64,000 bases of DNA, taken from the NCBI GenBank assembly GCA_048267165.1, contig JBLWYD010000005.1, forward strand, positions 1 to 64,000, written 5' to 3'. The number at the start of each line of letters is the position of its first letter. Position 1 is the stretch's first letter. The stretch comes from PGYR01 sp048267165 (GTDB taxonomy: Bacteria; Bacteroidota; Ignavibacteria; Kapaibacteriales; UBA2268). A program made the translations under genes and the position numbers. A model generated the notes under the pieces. It was not told the DNA's origin, did no database searches, and saw only the letters and a list, made by a program, of their open reading frames with translations. Below, piece by piece: positions 16,679 to 26,195 of this stretch.

Positions 16679-18610
16679 TTATTTAGCAGACGGGATGATG
16701 TCAATAGTAACGTTTCTATTGTACATACGACCTTCTGGCAATGAGTTATTATAAGTAGAAGATGAGTTCAACTCACCATAACCGTAAGATATAATATTAT
16801 CAACTTTATCAGAAGAAGAACCAAATTCGCTTACGAAGATTACTTTAGCTTCATTAGCTCTGTTTTTAGCAATCCCAGAATTCACATCTGTACTTCCTAT
16901 AGGGTCAGTGTGACCAGATATAACAAGTAATTCTTCATCATCAACTTTAGGAGCAACTTTTGTTCTTAAGTCATTTTCAGCAATTTTAATTGCATCAGAC
17001 TGACCATAGTTGAAAAGGATAGTGTATCTCTCACCAATTTGAGTATTATCCATCTCTTTTCTCAAACTAAATTCTGCTTCATCTTTAACTTTTGTACCAT
17101 CTAACTGAACTATTTCAATAAATCCTTTATATTCACCTTCTTCTTTTCCTTCTAAAAGTAAATCAGGTGAAACCCTTTCATTTTGGTTGAAAAATGGACC
17201 GTAAGTTATAGTCTTATTATTCTCATCAACTATATTGATATTCCAAGAGCTAAATTTCACGTTTGGATTTAATGAAACCAATATATCATTATCGATAGGA
17301 TATTCATCAACCATTTTAACTTTTAGTAATTCATAGATTTCAGGTTTGTTGAATACAAACTCAACTCTTCTGTTCTCAGCATCAGCCAAAGGTCTATCGT
17401 TTACTGGAGTAGCAGAGCTACCAGATGGGATACGAGGCATATCCTGACCTTTAGTAGTTATTCTACTAGCGTCTATACCGTGTATGTTAACTAAGTAATC
17501 TCTTACATTAGTAGCCAGAACAGCACCATCTTTAGACTTTGGCGCAGAACCTATTAATTCTACTGTTAAACCACTATCATCTTTCATCTCTTGAGCATAA
17601 AGGTTCAATATATTGTGATAAACAGCTAGTTTTTTTGAAGTAGCTCTTTTCCCTTTTAATTCATCATTATTAGTCAAGTCTAAAGCATCAGCTTTATCGA
17701 ATGAATTAGCGTTAGCTTGAGTTAGCAAATTGTATCTAGAAGGTATATTTTGTTTCGAATCATCAAAGAACACATAAGGAATGATTGGGAATGATTCCTC
17801 TACAACTCTTTGGATTACAACACCTTCATAAGGAGGTAATAATGTTGCATATTGACCACCAGTACTAGAATTTTCTATATTTGGTATAAAATCAATTGCT
17901 CCTGTAACACCGATTCTAGCAGTGATAGTTGACCAAGTATCATCAAAACCATCTTGTGTAGCATCAAAAGTAGGAGATTTTTGCCCCATCAACCAAGAAC
18001 CCTCGATGAATGGAGATAAAACGAATACTTGACTCGCACCAATTGGAGCAACACGAATATCGTAGTTGATACCTAATTGAGCACCAAAAGTAAGGTCTTT
18101 TAGTTCAGTTGCTTCAACAGCCATTAGCGGAGTAGCACCAGGTAATTTCGAATCGTAGTCATATTCACCAGCCATTTTCAATCCAATTACTGGACCTACA
18201 TATACACTAGAGTTTTTGAATAGTAATTCATTGAACTTGATATAAGGAGCTATGTTCAAGTAAGAATTGTAAATATCGAATTCTGGTTTGTTAGCTAATG
18301 ACTCATCAGTTACTAATGAACCTCTGTTATCATAACCAATTTGAAGACCTAAACCCCACCAAGAATTAGAAATATACTCAGTTCTTAGACCAATATATCC
18401 TCCCAATCCAGTACCGTCATTAGCAGTAAAAGTAAGAAAATGCGTACCAACTGGATCAAAAGTTTGGTATCCCAAAGCTGCGAAGTTATAGTTTAGACCT
18501 AAATCAAGACCTAATCTGTATTTTTCTGGTCTTTCTGGTCTATCATTCTGTGAGAATAGTAAACTAGTTGACGCGAATAAAGTTAAAAGAAGTATTTTAA
18601 AGGACTTCAT
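16679..18610 (-). CDS. OmpA-family outer membrane protein with N-terminal barrel and two OmpA-like domains
   Basis: A 643-residue protein with a signal peptide (MKSFKILLLTLFASTSLLFS). Residues ~30-240 are an outer-membrane beta-barrel of the PorT/OmpX kind, with alternating strands such as RLGLDLGLNYNFAAL and WWGLGLQIGYDNRG. Two OmpA-like peptidoglycan-binding folds follow. The first (about 295-405) contains LTVELIGSAPKSKDG and ADAENRRVEFVF. The second (about 525-640) contains LLVISGHTDPIGSTDVN, AKNRANEAKVIF and GRMYNRNVTIDI. It likely anchors the outer membrane to peptidoglycan. Two OmpA domains in one chain are unusual, and the first looks degenerate. It has its own promoter and terminator, consistent with an abundant protein. 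Confidence 0.88.
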   Translation of the reverse strand: MKSFKILLLTLFASTSLLFSQNDRPERPEKYRLGLDLGLNYNFAALGYQTFDPVGTHFLTFTANDGTGLGGYIGLRTEYISNSWWGLGLQIGYDNRGSLVTDESLANKPEFDIYNSYLNIAPYIKFNELLFKNSSVYVGPVIGLKMAGEYDYDSKLPGATPLMAVEATELKDLTFGAQLGINYDIRVAPIGASQVFVLSPFIEGSWLMGQKSPTFDATQDGFDDTWSTITARIGVTGAIDFIPNIENSSTGGQYATLLPPYEGVVIQRVVEESFPIIPYVFFDDSKQNIPSRYNLLTQANANSFDKADALDLTNNDELKGKRATSKKLAVYHNILNLYAQEMKDDSGLTVELIGSAPKSKDGAVLATNVRDYLVNIHGIDASRITTKGQDMPRIPSGSSATPVNDRPLADAENRRVEFVFNKPEIYELLKVKMVDEYPIDNDILVSLNPNVKFSSWNINIVDENNKTITYGPFFNQNERVSPDLLLEGKEEGEYKGFIEIVQLDGTKVKDEAEFSLRKEMDNTQIGERYTILFNYGQSDAIKIAENDLRTKVAPKVDDEELLVISGHTDPIGSTDVNSGIAKNRANEAKVIFVSEFGSSSDKVDNIISYGYGELNSSSTYNNSLPEGRMYNRNVTIDIIPSAK

Positions 18611-18642
18611 ATCTATACCTTTTTAGTTTATAAAATTATTTA

Positions 18643-18650
18643 CAAAATTA
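18643..18650 (-). promoter_or_regulatory. -7 promoter element for the OmpA-family gene
   Basis: On the minus strand, TAATTTTG matches TAnnTTTG and lies 33 bases before the ATG at 18610. No TTTG is found at the 19-base spacing. Confidence 0.4.
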
Positions 18651-18811
18651 CGTTTATTTGTAAGATATATTGCCTCGGTATTAATACTTAAAGTTAATAT
18701 TTTAGTTAAAAATAGTTCATAAATTCGAGTAATTATCAAATAAAATTTCATTTCTGAAATAATATTATTATTTTGATTTTTTACTTTAACAATAATGCTA
18801 AGTAAATATAA

Positions 18812-20713
18812 GTGAATATAATTAGAATCATTGTATTATTACTATTGGCAAGTGTGTTTTACGCTTGTACTTCCTCTAAGCCAATATCATCGAACAAATT
18901 TAAAGGATACAGCCAGATTAGTCAAGGCGAAATAGCCACCATGGAGTGGGATTTTGCTAATGCTACTAATGTGAAGGTTGACCTGTACGACAAGCTATAC
19001 AACGCTGCTGACAGCGCCAAGGTATCGCCCAACTCTACGAAAGACTATAAGATAACTGCATTCCATGAGTCTGATACAGTGGCTTATAAATGGACTGTAG
19101 AAGTAGTGAACAAAGAAGAAAAGCTAGATACAAAGAAACCAGATATAACTGACAATCAACCATCTACTGAAATACCTAAGAATACAGAATCGAAATCAAC
19201 TTCGGAGATACCTGCTTATTCGCCTAATAGCACCAATTCTGAGTATATAAATGGGGCAATAGGGCCGGAAGCTGCACCTGTAAGAATCAAGATAATGCAC
19301 TCTGCAAAAAATGAGAAAACGCTCGAATTAAAAACTATAATACTAGACGAGAATGGCAATTTCATCAATGGGTTGAACTCGGAAGTTGTGGATTTATCAT
19401 TCATCCAAAAATGCAAGAAAAGCTCAAATTCGGCTGGTGATCTGCAAATACAAGAAGTACACAAATCTGACGGCACTGATTACTCTATTATTTTTGATAA
19501 TTCATCTGTTGCTGAATTCAATTTTCCCCTATTGGAAAGGGTACTTAATTTCGCCGAGTCGCTTAGCCCAGACGATAGATTGATGTTTTCTTATTTCAAT
19601 CATAATTATACTGAATATCAATCGCTTCAACCACAAAAAGATTTCTATACTGCTTTCAAGGGTTATGATTTGCCAAAACCTAGTGGACTTTCTGGATTAT
19701 ACAAAGCTGCTTATAGCAATCTAGTTGACTTTACGGCACAGGTATCGAAAGATAAGAATAAGGCAATGATATTAATCACATATAGTGAAGACAATTCGTC
19801 ATTAATATACAGCCCAGATGATATTATTAATGCTGCTCAGAACTTCGGGATTCCTATTTTCGTAATTGCAGTGGGCGATGCATTCAACTCATACACTTTG
19901 CAAAAAATAGCTAACTCTACTGGTGGCAAGCTATATACTGTGCATACTGATAGCTCGCACGTTGCCGAGCATATTATGAAAGAAATAGACTTTGCACTCA
20001 ATAATCATTACTCCGTAACATTGGACTATGACAATAATGAAAAAGAATGTGCAGACGCTTATGGTAAGCTGATACTAAAGTATGGCGAGAAAACCATAGA
20101 AGACGGAATTGTACTAAACCCAACTAAAAGCGAGTTTCACTCGTATTATCAATCTGTGGCTATCTTCGAACCAAAAAGTGCCGAGATAAGCAATGATTAT
20201 GATGATGGGATTATAGAGCTATCAAACGTTCTAAAGAATAACCCTCACTATAGAGTCAAGTTAATAGGGCATAGTGATGATGAAGGCAGTAAAGAATTCG
20301 AAGCAGAAATTTCTGATAGCCGTGCGAGTAGAGTAAAAGAAATGATTGTAGATAAAGGTGTAGATGCTAACCAGATATTAACTGGTTCGGAAGGGTTTTC
20401 TAAACCACTATATATATTGGGGCAAACGCCTTGGCAAAATAATTTCAATCGAAGAGTAGAGCTAAAATGGATAAACCCATCTAAGGCATCTCCTTTTGAA
20501 ATAGTAGTTGAGCAAGTTTGGACTGAAGAAGAAGCGATAACTTCGTCCGAGAAATGGGGCAAAAGAGGTTACAGTACCTACTATGATAATTACTTGATTG
20601 GCAAGGAGCCAGTTTACAGAGTAATGCTATGGGGATTCGATGACGAAGACGAAGTAAAAGAAGTAGCTTCTAAGATAATGAAGAAATTTAAAACAAAAGT
20701 AACATACAAATAA
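18812..20713 (+). CDS. Lipoprotein with VWA-like, OmpA-like and SPOR-like domains
   Basis: A 633-residue envelope protein starting at GTG 18812; no in-frame ATG lies nearby. The lipoprotein signal is MNIIRIIVLLLLASVFYAC, Cys19. A linker precedes a von Willebrand A-like domain (about 220-400): DYSIIFDNSS where the MIDAS DxSxS would be, KAMILITYSEDNSS, and FGIPIFVIAVGD. The metal site looks incomplete. An OmpA-like peptidoglycan-binding domain follows (about 445-550; VKLIGHSDDEGSKEFEAE, NFNRRVELKW). The C-terminus (about 560-633) is SPOR-like, with YRVMLWGFDDEDEVKEVASK. It starts an operon with thyX 12 bases downstream. A cell-wall-linked structural or sensory role is inferred. Confidence 0.8.
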   Translation: MNIIRIIVLLLLASVFYACTSSKPISSNKFKGYSQISQGEIATMEWDFANATNVKVDLYDKLYNAADSAKVSPNSTKDYKITAFHESDTVAYKWTVEVVNKEEKLDTKKPDITDNQPSTEIPKNTESKSTSEIPAYSPNSTNSEYINGAIGPEAAPVRIKIMHSAKNEKTLELKTIILDENGNFINGLNSEVVDLSFIQKCKKSSNSAGDLQIQEVHKSDGTDYSIIFDNSSVAEFNFPLLERVLNFAESLSPDDRLMFSYFNHNYTEYQSLQPQKDFYTAFKGYDLPKPSGLSGLYKAAYSNLVDFTAQVSKDKNKAMILITYSEDNSSLIYSPDDIINAAQNFGIPIFVIAVGDAFNSYTLQKIANSTGGKLYTVHTDSSHVAEHIMKEIDFALNNHYSVTLDYDNNEKECADAYGKLILKYGEKTIEDGIVLNPTKSEFHSYYQSVAIFEPKSAEISNDYDDGIIELSNVLKNNPHYRVKLIGHSDDEGSKEFEAEISDSRASRVKEMIVDKGVDANQILTGSEGFSKPLYILGQTPWQNNFNRRVELKWINPSKASPFEIVVEQVWTEEEAITSSEKWGKRGYSTYYDNYLIGKEPVYRVMLWGFDDEDEVKEVASKIMKKFKTKVTYK

Positions 20714-20725
20714 AGTAAAGAATAG

Positions 20726-21565
20726 ATGAGCAAAGAAAATTTAATTGGTAAAGAGATAAAGTGCCTAGATCATGGCTTTGTTAGATTAGTAGATGTGATG
20801 GGTGATGATGGCTCGATAGTACAAGCAGCTAGGGTTTCTTACGGTGCTGGTACTAAAACAGTGAACGAAGATAGAGGGTTAATCCGCTATCTGATGAGAC
20901 ACAAACACACTACTCCTTTCGAGATGGTGGAATTCAAGTTTCATATAAAGCTACCTATATTCATAGCTAGACAGTGGATACGCCACAGAACAGCAAATGT
21001 GAACGAATATAGTGGTCGTTATTCTATTATGAAAGATGATTTCTATTTACCCGATTTGAATCAAATCCGTCCGCAAAGTGAAAACAATAAGCAAGGTAGA
21101 AGCGATGAGACTTTCTCCGATGAGAAGGCAAAAGCTATACAAGAGAAATTAGGCAACGTCCAAAAAGAACTTTATACGGAATACGAAACTTTACTTGGCG
21201 AGGATTTAGCTCGTGAATTAGCTCGTATCAATTTACCACTATCTAACTATACGGAATGGTATTGGAAAATTGATTTGCACAATCTATTCCATTTCTTACG
21301 TTTACGAATTGACTCTCATGCCCAATATGAGATTAGAATATATGGGGAAGCATTAGCAGGTATAGTAAAAGAAATAGTACCTCACGCTTGGCAAGCATTC
21401 GAAGATTATAGCTTGAATTCGGCTAATTTCTCAAAACCAGAACTGAACGCTATGAAGAAAATGTTAGAAGGCGTAAAAGTAGAGGATTTAGACCTGGACG
21501 AAATCGGATTGAGCAAAAGAGAGTTCGGGGAATTCAAATTAAAATTAGAACAAATAAATCAGTAG
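20726..21565 (+). CDS. thyX: Flavin-dependent thymidylate synthase ThyX
   Basis: A 279-residue FAD enzyme making dTMP from dUMP with methylenetetrahydrofolate and NADPH. The ThyX signature is at residues 86-98, RHRTANVNEYSGRYS, fitting RHRxxxxNExSxRY. The dUMP/FAD region LFHFLRLRIDSHAQYEIR is near 190-205. It is cytoplasmic. It lies between an envelope lipoprotein (12 bases) and a secreted LolA-like protein (7 bases), so it shares a transcript with proteins unrelated to nucleotide metabolism. No thyA was seen in this window. Confidence 0.96.
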   Translation: MSKENLIGKEIKCLDHGFVRLVDVMGDDGSIVQAARVSYGAGTKTVNEDRGLIRYLMRHKHTTPFEMVEFKFHIKLPIFIARQWIRHRTANVNEYSGRYSIMKDDFYLPDLNQIRPQSENNKQGRSDETFSDEKAKAIQEKLGNVQKELYTEYETLLGEDLARELARINLPLSNYTEWYWKIDLHNLFHFLRLRIDSHAQYEIRIYGEALAGIVKEIVPHAWQAFEDYSLNSANFSKPELNAMKKMLEGVKVEDLDLDEIGLSKREFGEFKLKLEQINQ

Positions 21566-21572
21566 AATAAGT

Positions 21573-22307
21573 ATGATTAGAAAATTAGTTTATATAGCTT
21601 CAATCTTTCTAGTAGCGTTCTCAATGAATGCACAGACGGTAGATGAAGTATTAGATATGTATTACCAAGGGATGGGCGGTAAAGCAAAATTCAATTCTAT
21701 AAAGTCTTGGCATCTGATTGGCAATTCGCAATTGGGGCAGAACCCAGCAGGTGAATTCCAATTTATATATGTTTCGCCAAATAAGATAAAGGTAAAGACT
21801 GTTATAGACACTTTCGAGATAGTGCAAGCAGTTAGCAATGATACTACGGGTTGGCATCAGATTCCACCCAGAGGAATAGTAGTACCAACTAAAATGACTA
21901 CACAAGAAGTAGCTCAGATGATGGGGCAAAGAGCATTAGTTCTAGGTCCTTTTAATAATTACAAAGAAAAAGGAGCTGAGCTAACTTACAAAGGTGTAGT
22001 TAGAAAAGACAGTTCAGATTATAAGAAATTGGAATTGCAGACAAAAATAGATGGCGAAGACGGCCCAAGGTCAACTATCTTCCTTAATAATGAAACAAAC
22101 CTTATAGAAATAATTGAGACACAAACACTTAGTGGCGGTGCTCCAGTTACTTTTATTAATGTATTATCGAATTATAAAGATGTAGATGGGCTTATGGTTC
22201 CATTTAGTTATACTACTTATGTAGGCAGCAACAAGTACACTACACTAGATTTGGAAACAATAATTCTAAATAAACAATATGAGCCAAGTATATTCGATAT
22301 GCCGTAA
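21573..22307 (+). CDS. Secreted LolA-like outer-membrane lipoprotein-sorting-type protein
   Basis: A 244-residue exported protein with signal peptide MIRKLVYIASIFLVAFSMNAQ. It begins with TVDEVLDMYYQGMGGKAKFNSIKSW and shows FQFIYVSPNKIKVKT, SSDYKKLELQT and NVLSNYKDVDGLMVPFSY. These match the LolA/LolB-like half-barrel proteins of Bacteroidota. Such proteins often have no proven lipoprotein-carrier role. It starts 7 bases after thyX and probably ends that operon; the downstream E2 gene has its own promoter. Confidence 0.7.
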   Translation: MIRKLVYIASIFLVAFSMNAQTVDEVLDMYYQGMGGKAKFNSIKSWHLIGNSQLGQNPAGEFQFIYVSPNKIKVKTVIDTFEIVQAVSNDTTGWHQIPPRGIVVPTKMTTQEVAQMMGQRALVLGPFNNYKEKGAELTYKGVVRKDSSDYKKLELQTKIDGEDGPRSTIFLNNETNLIEIIETQTLSGGAPVTFINVLSNYKDVDGLMVPFSYTTYVGSNKYTTLDLETIILNKQYEPSIFDMP

Positions 22308-22331
22308 AGTGGCATAGAAACAAGTTAATAC

Positions 22332-22362
22332 TTTGCTTTAATTTTTAATTTTGATTATTTTG
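22332..22362 (+). promoter_or_regulatory. Candidate promoter of the E2 acyltransferase gene
   Basis: TTTG at 22332-22335 is followed after exactly 19 bases by TTATTTTG (22355-22362), seven of eight matches to TAnnTTTG. The ATG is 53 bases downstream. Confidence 0.5.
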
Positions 22363-22415
22363 CAGTAATTATAAAACCACAAAAAAGAAAAAGACATTTA
22401 CGGGAGTCATTTTAA

Positions 22416-24143
22416 ATGAAAGTTGATGTAGTAATGCCCAAAATGGGTGAGTCGTTACAAGAAGGTACAATCATAAAATGGTTGAAAAAAGAAGGCGACA
22501 AAATCGAAAGAGATGAGATGATATTAGAAATATCTACTGATAAAGTAGATACGGAAGTTCCATCTCCACAATCTGGTATATTGACAAGAATATTAGCTCA
22601 AGAAGAAGAGACTGTAGAAGTTGGTTCTAAGATAGCAGAAATCGAAACAGATGCCTCTGCTGCTGCAACTAGCACTCCTGAGCCAGTGGCTCAAGTAGAA
22701 GCTCCTCAACAAGCTGCACCAGCCCCTGCTGAAGCACCTCAACAATCGGCTCCGGCTGAAAGTTCTGACGACGCTGGTAGTATGCAAGATTTGGTTATGC
22801 CTAAAATGGGTGAATCACTTCAAGAAGGTACTATCACTAAATGGTTGAAAAATGAAGGCGATACTATCGAAAGAGATGAGATGATACTAGAAATATCTAC
22901 TGATAAAGTAGATACGGAAGTTCCATCTCCTGTTGCTGGTATATTGCATAAAATATTAGTTCAAGAAGAAGAGACTGTAGAAGTTGGATCTGTGATTGGT
23001 AAAATAGCTACAAGTGGCGGTGCTAAAAAGCCTGCTGCAGCGGCTCAGCCAGCACAAGAAGCTCCAAAACCAGCAGCAGCGGCAGCGGCTCAACCAGTAG
23101 CACAAACTACTGTACAGCCATCTCAACAACAATCTGCTCCTCAGGTACAAGGAACTACATTCGATATTCCTCGTAAACAAGACGGTAAGTTCTTCTCGCC
23201 ACTTGTTAGAGTATTAGCAAAAGACAATAATATCTCGCTAGAAGAATTGATGAACCTTAACGGTTCTGGTCTAGAAGGTAGAATAACTAAAGAAGATTTA
23301 GAAAATTATATTTCAAACAGAGGCAGCAGACCTGCTCAGCAATCTGCTCCAGCAGCTCAACAATATTCTGCACCTGCTCCTGCTCCTGTTTCTAATGCAC
23401 CTAAGGCGACTGCTGCTAATTTCCCTGGTGGAGATTCAGAGGTAATCCCTATGGATAGAATGCGTCAGTTGATTAGTGACCACATGGTTAAATCGAAACA
23501 AACTTCTGCTCACGTTACTAGTGTTGCTGAAGTGGACGTAACTGGATTAGTTAACTACAGAGAAAAATATAAAAATGATTTCCAAAAACGTGAAGGCCTA
23601 AAACTTACTTATACTCCTTTCTTTATGAAAGCTATAGTAGATGGTGTTAAGCAATTCCCAATGATTAACGTTAGTGTTGATGGTAAAAATATAATTAAAC
23701 ACAACAGATTGAACCTTGGTTTTGCTGCGGCTCTTCCTGATGGCAACCTAATTGTACCAGTTATCAAAAATGCTGACAACTACGGTATTACTGGTTTACA
23801 ACGTTCTTTGGATGATTTGGCTGGCCGTGCGAGAACTAAGCAATTATTACCAGACGATATTCAAGGTGGTACTATCACTATGACTAACGTAGGTACATTT
23901 GGTACTCTATTCGGTACTCCTATTATCAACCAACCGCAAGTTGCTATTATCGGTGTCGGTGCTATCAAGAAACGTGCTATGGTAATGGAAGTAAATGGCT
24001 CTGACGCTATTGTTATCCGCCAAATGATGTATTGCTCTATTACTTACGATCACCGTGTTGTAGATGGTATGCTTGCAGGTCAAACTCTGAAAGCAATCGT
24101 AGAAGCTATGGAAGGAATGAACGAAGAAACTATTACTTTGTAA
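22416..24143 (+). CDS. 2-oxo acid dehydrogenase complex E2, dihydrolipoamide acyltransferase
   Basis: A 575-residue E2 core subunit of a pyruvate, 2-oxoglutarate or branched-chain dehydrogenase complex. Two lipoyl domains (about 3-78 and 124-198) carry the lipoylated lysines K43 and K164 in EISTDKVDTEVPSP. Ala/Pro/Gln-rich hinges separate them. The E1/E3-binding domain is at about 260-298 (FFSPLVRVLAKDNNISLEE, LEGRITKEDLENYI). The catalytic domain (about 340-575) ends with YDHRVVDGMLAG; H546 and D550 are the active-site pair. Substrate specificity cannot be fixed from the sequence, and E1 and E3 genes are not adjacent. It has its own promoter and a strong terminator. Confidence 0.93.
   Translation: MKVDVVMPKMGESLQEGTIIKWLKKEGDKIERDEMILEISTDKVDTEVPSPQSGILTRILAQEEETVEVGSKIAEIETDASAAATSTPEPVAQVEAPQQAAPAPAEAPQQSAPAESSDDAGSMQDLVMPKMGESLQEGTITKWLKNEGDTIERDEMILEISTDKVDTEVPSPVAGILHKILVQEEETVEVGSVIGKIATSGGAKKPAAAAQPAQEAPKPAAAAAAQPVAQTTVQPSQQQSAPQVQGTTFDIPRKQDGKFFSPLVRVLAKDNNISLEELMNLNGSGLEGRITKEDLENYISNRGSRPAQQSAPAAQQYSAPAPAPVSNAPKATAANFPGGDSEVIPMDRMRQLISDHMVKSKQTSAHVTSVAEVDVTGLVNYREKYKNDFQKREGLKLTYTPFFMKAIVDGVKQFPMINVSVDGKNIIKHNRLNLGFAAALPDGNLIVPVIKNADNYGITGLQRSLDDLAGRARTKQLLPDDIQGGTITMTNVGTFGTLFGTPIINQPQVAIIGVGAIKKRAMVMEVNGSDAIVIRQMMYCSITYDHRVVDGMLAGQTLKAIVEAMEGMNEETITL
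22425..22628 (+). repeat. Lipoyl-domain repeat, copy 1
   Basis: The DNA for the first lipoyl domain repeats 363 bases downstream at 22788-22991. A block of about 60 bases around the lipoyl-lysine codon is nearly identical, including synonymous positions, which points to a recent duplication or gene conversion. Confidence 0.85.
22788..22991 (+). repeat. Lipoyl-domain repeat, copy 2
   Basis: Second copy of the lipoyl-domain DNA in the same gene. It encodes the second lipoylation site, K164; see the copy at 22425-22628. Confidence 0.85.
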
Positions 24144-24173
24144 TAAAGTAAAAAACTGACTAAAATTTACACG

Positions 24174-24204
24174 AACCCCGCTTTTTTAAAGTGGGGTTTT
24201 TTAT
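24174..24204 (+). terminator. Rho-independent terminator after the E2 gene
   Basis: An 11-bp stem (AACCCCGCTTT / AAAGTGGGGTT with one G-U pair) is followed by a T-rich run, 30 bases after the stop codon. Confidence 0.85.
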
Positions 24205-24279
24205 TTCCAATTGTTTGCAATCGTAAGTCCAAAATATTCATTATATTGTATTTATAAATATAGAAAATACTGATGAATT

Positions 24280-26193
24280 ATGATAAAGTACATTACACTC
24301 CTGCTAATAATATTAAGTCCCGCACTCGCTTACTCCCAAGGAGCAGGTGGGCCGCATAACTATATAGAGCAGTCTTTCGACGTTATAGAATACAGACCCG
24401 TTATTACAATTGAAGACCACAAATCGAAATTCATTCGTGGTGAAGTTACTATCAAAATAGAATGGAAAACTATCTCTGAAAAGAATTACTTCAATTTTCA
24501 TTATGAAGATTTATCAATTGATAGTTTATTTTATGATGAAGTAGATATACCTCAAATAATTGTTCATACAGACAGTGGTACGGAACCAAATTATTACTAT
24601 TCAATCAAAGCCCTTAATAACAATAAGCAAGCGACTATCAGAATGAAATACCACGGCACTATGACTAGCGAAGGCGGCAGCAATAATTGGGGTGGAGTAC
24701 ATTATTCGCAAGGTGTTCTCTATGCTATGGGAGTTGGCTTTTTCAATCATTATGTGAGCTGTACTCGCCATTGGATGCCGAGCTTCGATTTACCATCGGA
24801 TAAGGCACTATATACAGGTACTTTCATTGTCCCCGATTCGCTTATGGCTATTTCTAATGGGAAATTATTATCTAAAGTTGATACGCTAGGGAATATGAGC
24901 AAATATACGTGGACTCTGGGCGATGATGTAGCAGCTACATACTTACTTACTTTCGCTGTAGGTAAATTCGCCGAAGTAGAGATACCCTCGGTAGGAAAAC
25001 CACCAGTTAAGCTTTATATGTATGATAATCAAACATCCATAGATGCTGGAAACATTGTCTTCAAATTAGTACCCGAAATGATTACTGCTTTCGAGCAGTT
25101 CTTCAACTATGATTACCCTTTCGAGTCTATGGGTTACTACGGAGCTAGTAAAGGCGCAATGGAGCATCAGACTCTAGTTACAATGAGTCAAAGCCACTTA
25201 AACGGAGCTGGTAAAGTTATGGACACTATGTTCTCTACTGCGGCACACGAACTGGGTCATCAGTGGTTTGGCAATCTAGTTACGCCTTATGATTTCCGTG
25301 ATGCTTGGCTGAACGAGGGATTTGCGGTTTTCACTGAGTATGTTTGGATAGAAAGTAAGCTCGGTAAAGAGAAGTACAGAGAAGAGCTAATGAAGCTTCG
25401 TTCTTCTTATATTAATAGTACTGCAACAGCAGAACAGCATATACCACTTTATAATTTCCATAGATTCTCTAAGAATAATTATCCATCGACTATTTACCAA
25501 AAAGGTGGGCTTATACTAGCACTTATTCGCGATGTTGTTGGTGATAAAATATTCCGCGAGAAAATGAATGAATACTTGATAACTTATGAAAATTCGAATA
25601 CCACTACAGAGGAATTAATTGCTATATTCGGCGATGCTTTACCTCAATCTTTCTGGGATACTTGGGTGTACGGTCGTGGCTTTCCTGAGATTGATATTAC
25701 TACTTTCCAAGATGAAGAAAATGCCTACGTAGTTGTTTCGCAGAGGGAGAATGAGTTTCAGACATACGAATTTGAATTAAACTATCATCTAATGTTCGAC
25801 CATAATAATCAATACCCTAAGCATAAGATAACAAAAGCAATAGACACAATCGTTTTTCCACGATCTACATATTTCAAAGGCGTAGAAGTCATTGACAATC
25901 TATACTTATACAAAGTGATGAGTAATAATAGATTGACTACGGTTAATGAAGAGTTTGACTCGAGTATAAGTTTGACCAATAACATAATTGACGATGATTT
26001 AGAATTGAATTTTGGTAAAGCGGCAAATTATACTATCGAAATTGTAACTTTAGATGGTAAGAAAGTGTTAATTGAAAGTGGTGAATATTACAGAACAGTA
26101 AATATAAATTTGAGTTCACTTGTAGCTGGCGCTTATTTCGTTTATATTCGTTCTAATGATTATAATACAATGAAAAAAATAATTGTGAGATAG
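24280..26193 (+). CDS. M1 family metallopeptidase (aminopeptidase) with T9SS sorting domain
   Basis: A 637-residue secreted zinc peptidase. Signal peptide MIKYITLLLIILSPALAYSQ. The M1 N-terminal beta-saddle is followed by the substrate motif KGAMEHQTLV (the GAMEN equivalent) near 291-300. The zinc site is HELGH at 323-327, with the third ligand E346 in WLNEGFAVFTEYVWIE. The protein is shorter than cytosolic PepN (about 870), as is usual for secreted M1 members. The last ~75 residues form a T9SS C-terminal domain: YTIEIVTLDGKKV, SLVAGAYFVYIRSN, MKKIIVR. The YPNP start is weak here. It begins a tight operon with yggS 2 bases downstream. Confidence 0.93.
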   Translation: MIKYITLLLIILSPALAYSQGAGGPHNYIEQSFDVIEYRPVITIEDHKSKFIRGEVTIKIEWKTISEKNYFNFHYEDLSIDSLFYDEVDIPQIIVHTDSGTEPNYYYSIKALNNNKQATIRMKYHGTMTSEGGSNNWGGVHYSQGVLYAMGVGFFNHYVSCTRHWMPSFDLPSDKALYTGTFIVPDSLMAISNGKLLSKVDTLGNMSKYTWTLGDDVAATYLLTFAVGKFAEVEIPSVGKPPVKLYMYDNQTSIDAGNIVFKLVPEMITAFEQFFNYDYPFESMGYYGASKGAMEHQTLVTMSQSHLNGAGKVMDTMFSTAAHELGHQWFGNLVTPYDFRDAWLNEGFAVFTEYVWIESKLGKEKYREELMKLRSSYINSTATAEQHIPLYNFHRFSKNNYPSTIYQKGGLILALIRDVVGDKIFREKMNEYLITYENSNTTTEELIAIFGDALPQSFWDTWVYGRGFPEIDITTFQDEENAYVVVSQRENEFQTYEFELNYHLMFDHNNQYPKHKITKAIDTIVFPRSTYFKGVEVIDNLYLYKVMSNNRLTTVNEEFDSSISLTNNIIDDDLELNFGKAANYTIEIVTLDGKKVLIESGEYYRTVNINLSSLVAGAYFVYIRSNDYNTMKKIIVR

Positions 26194-26195
26194 AA

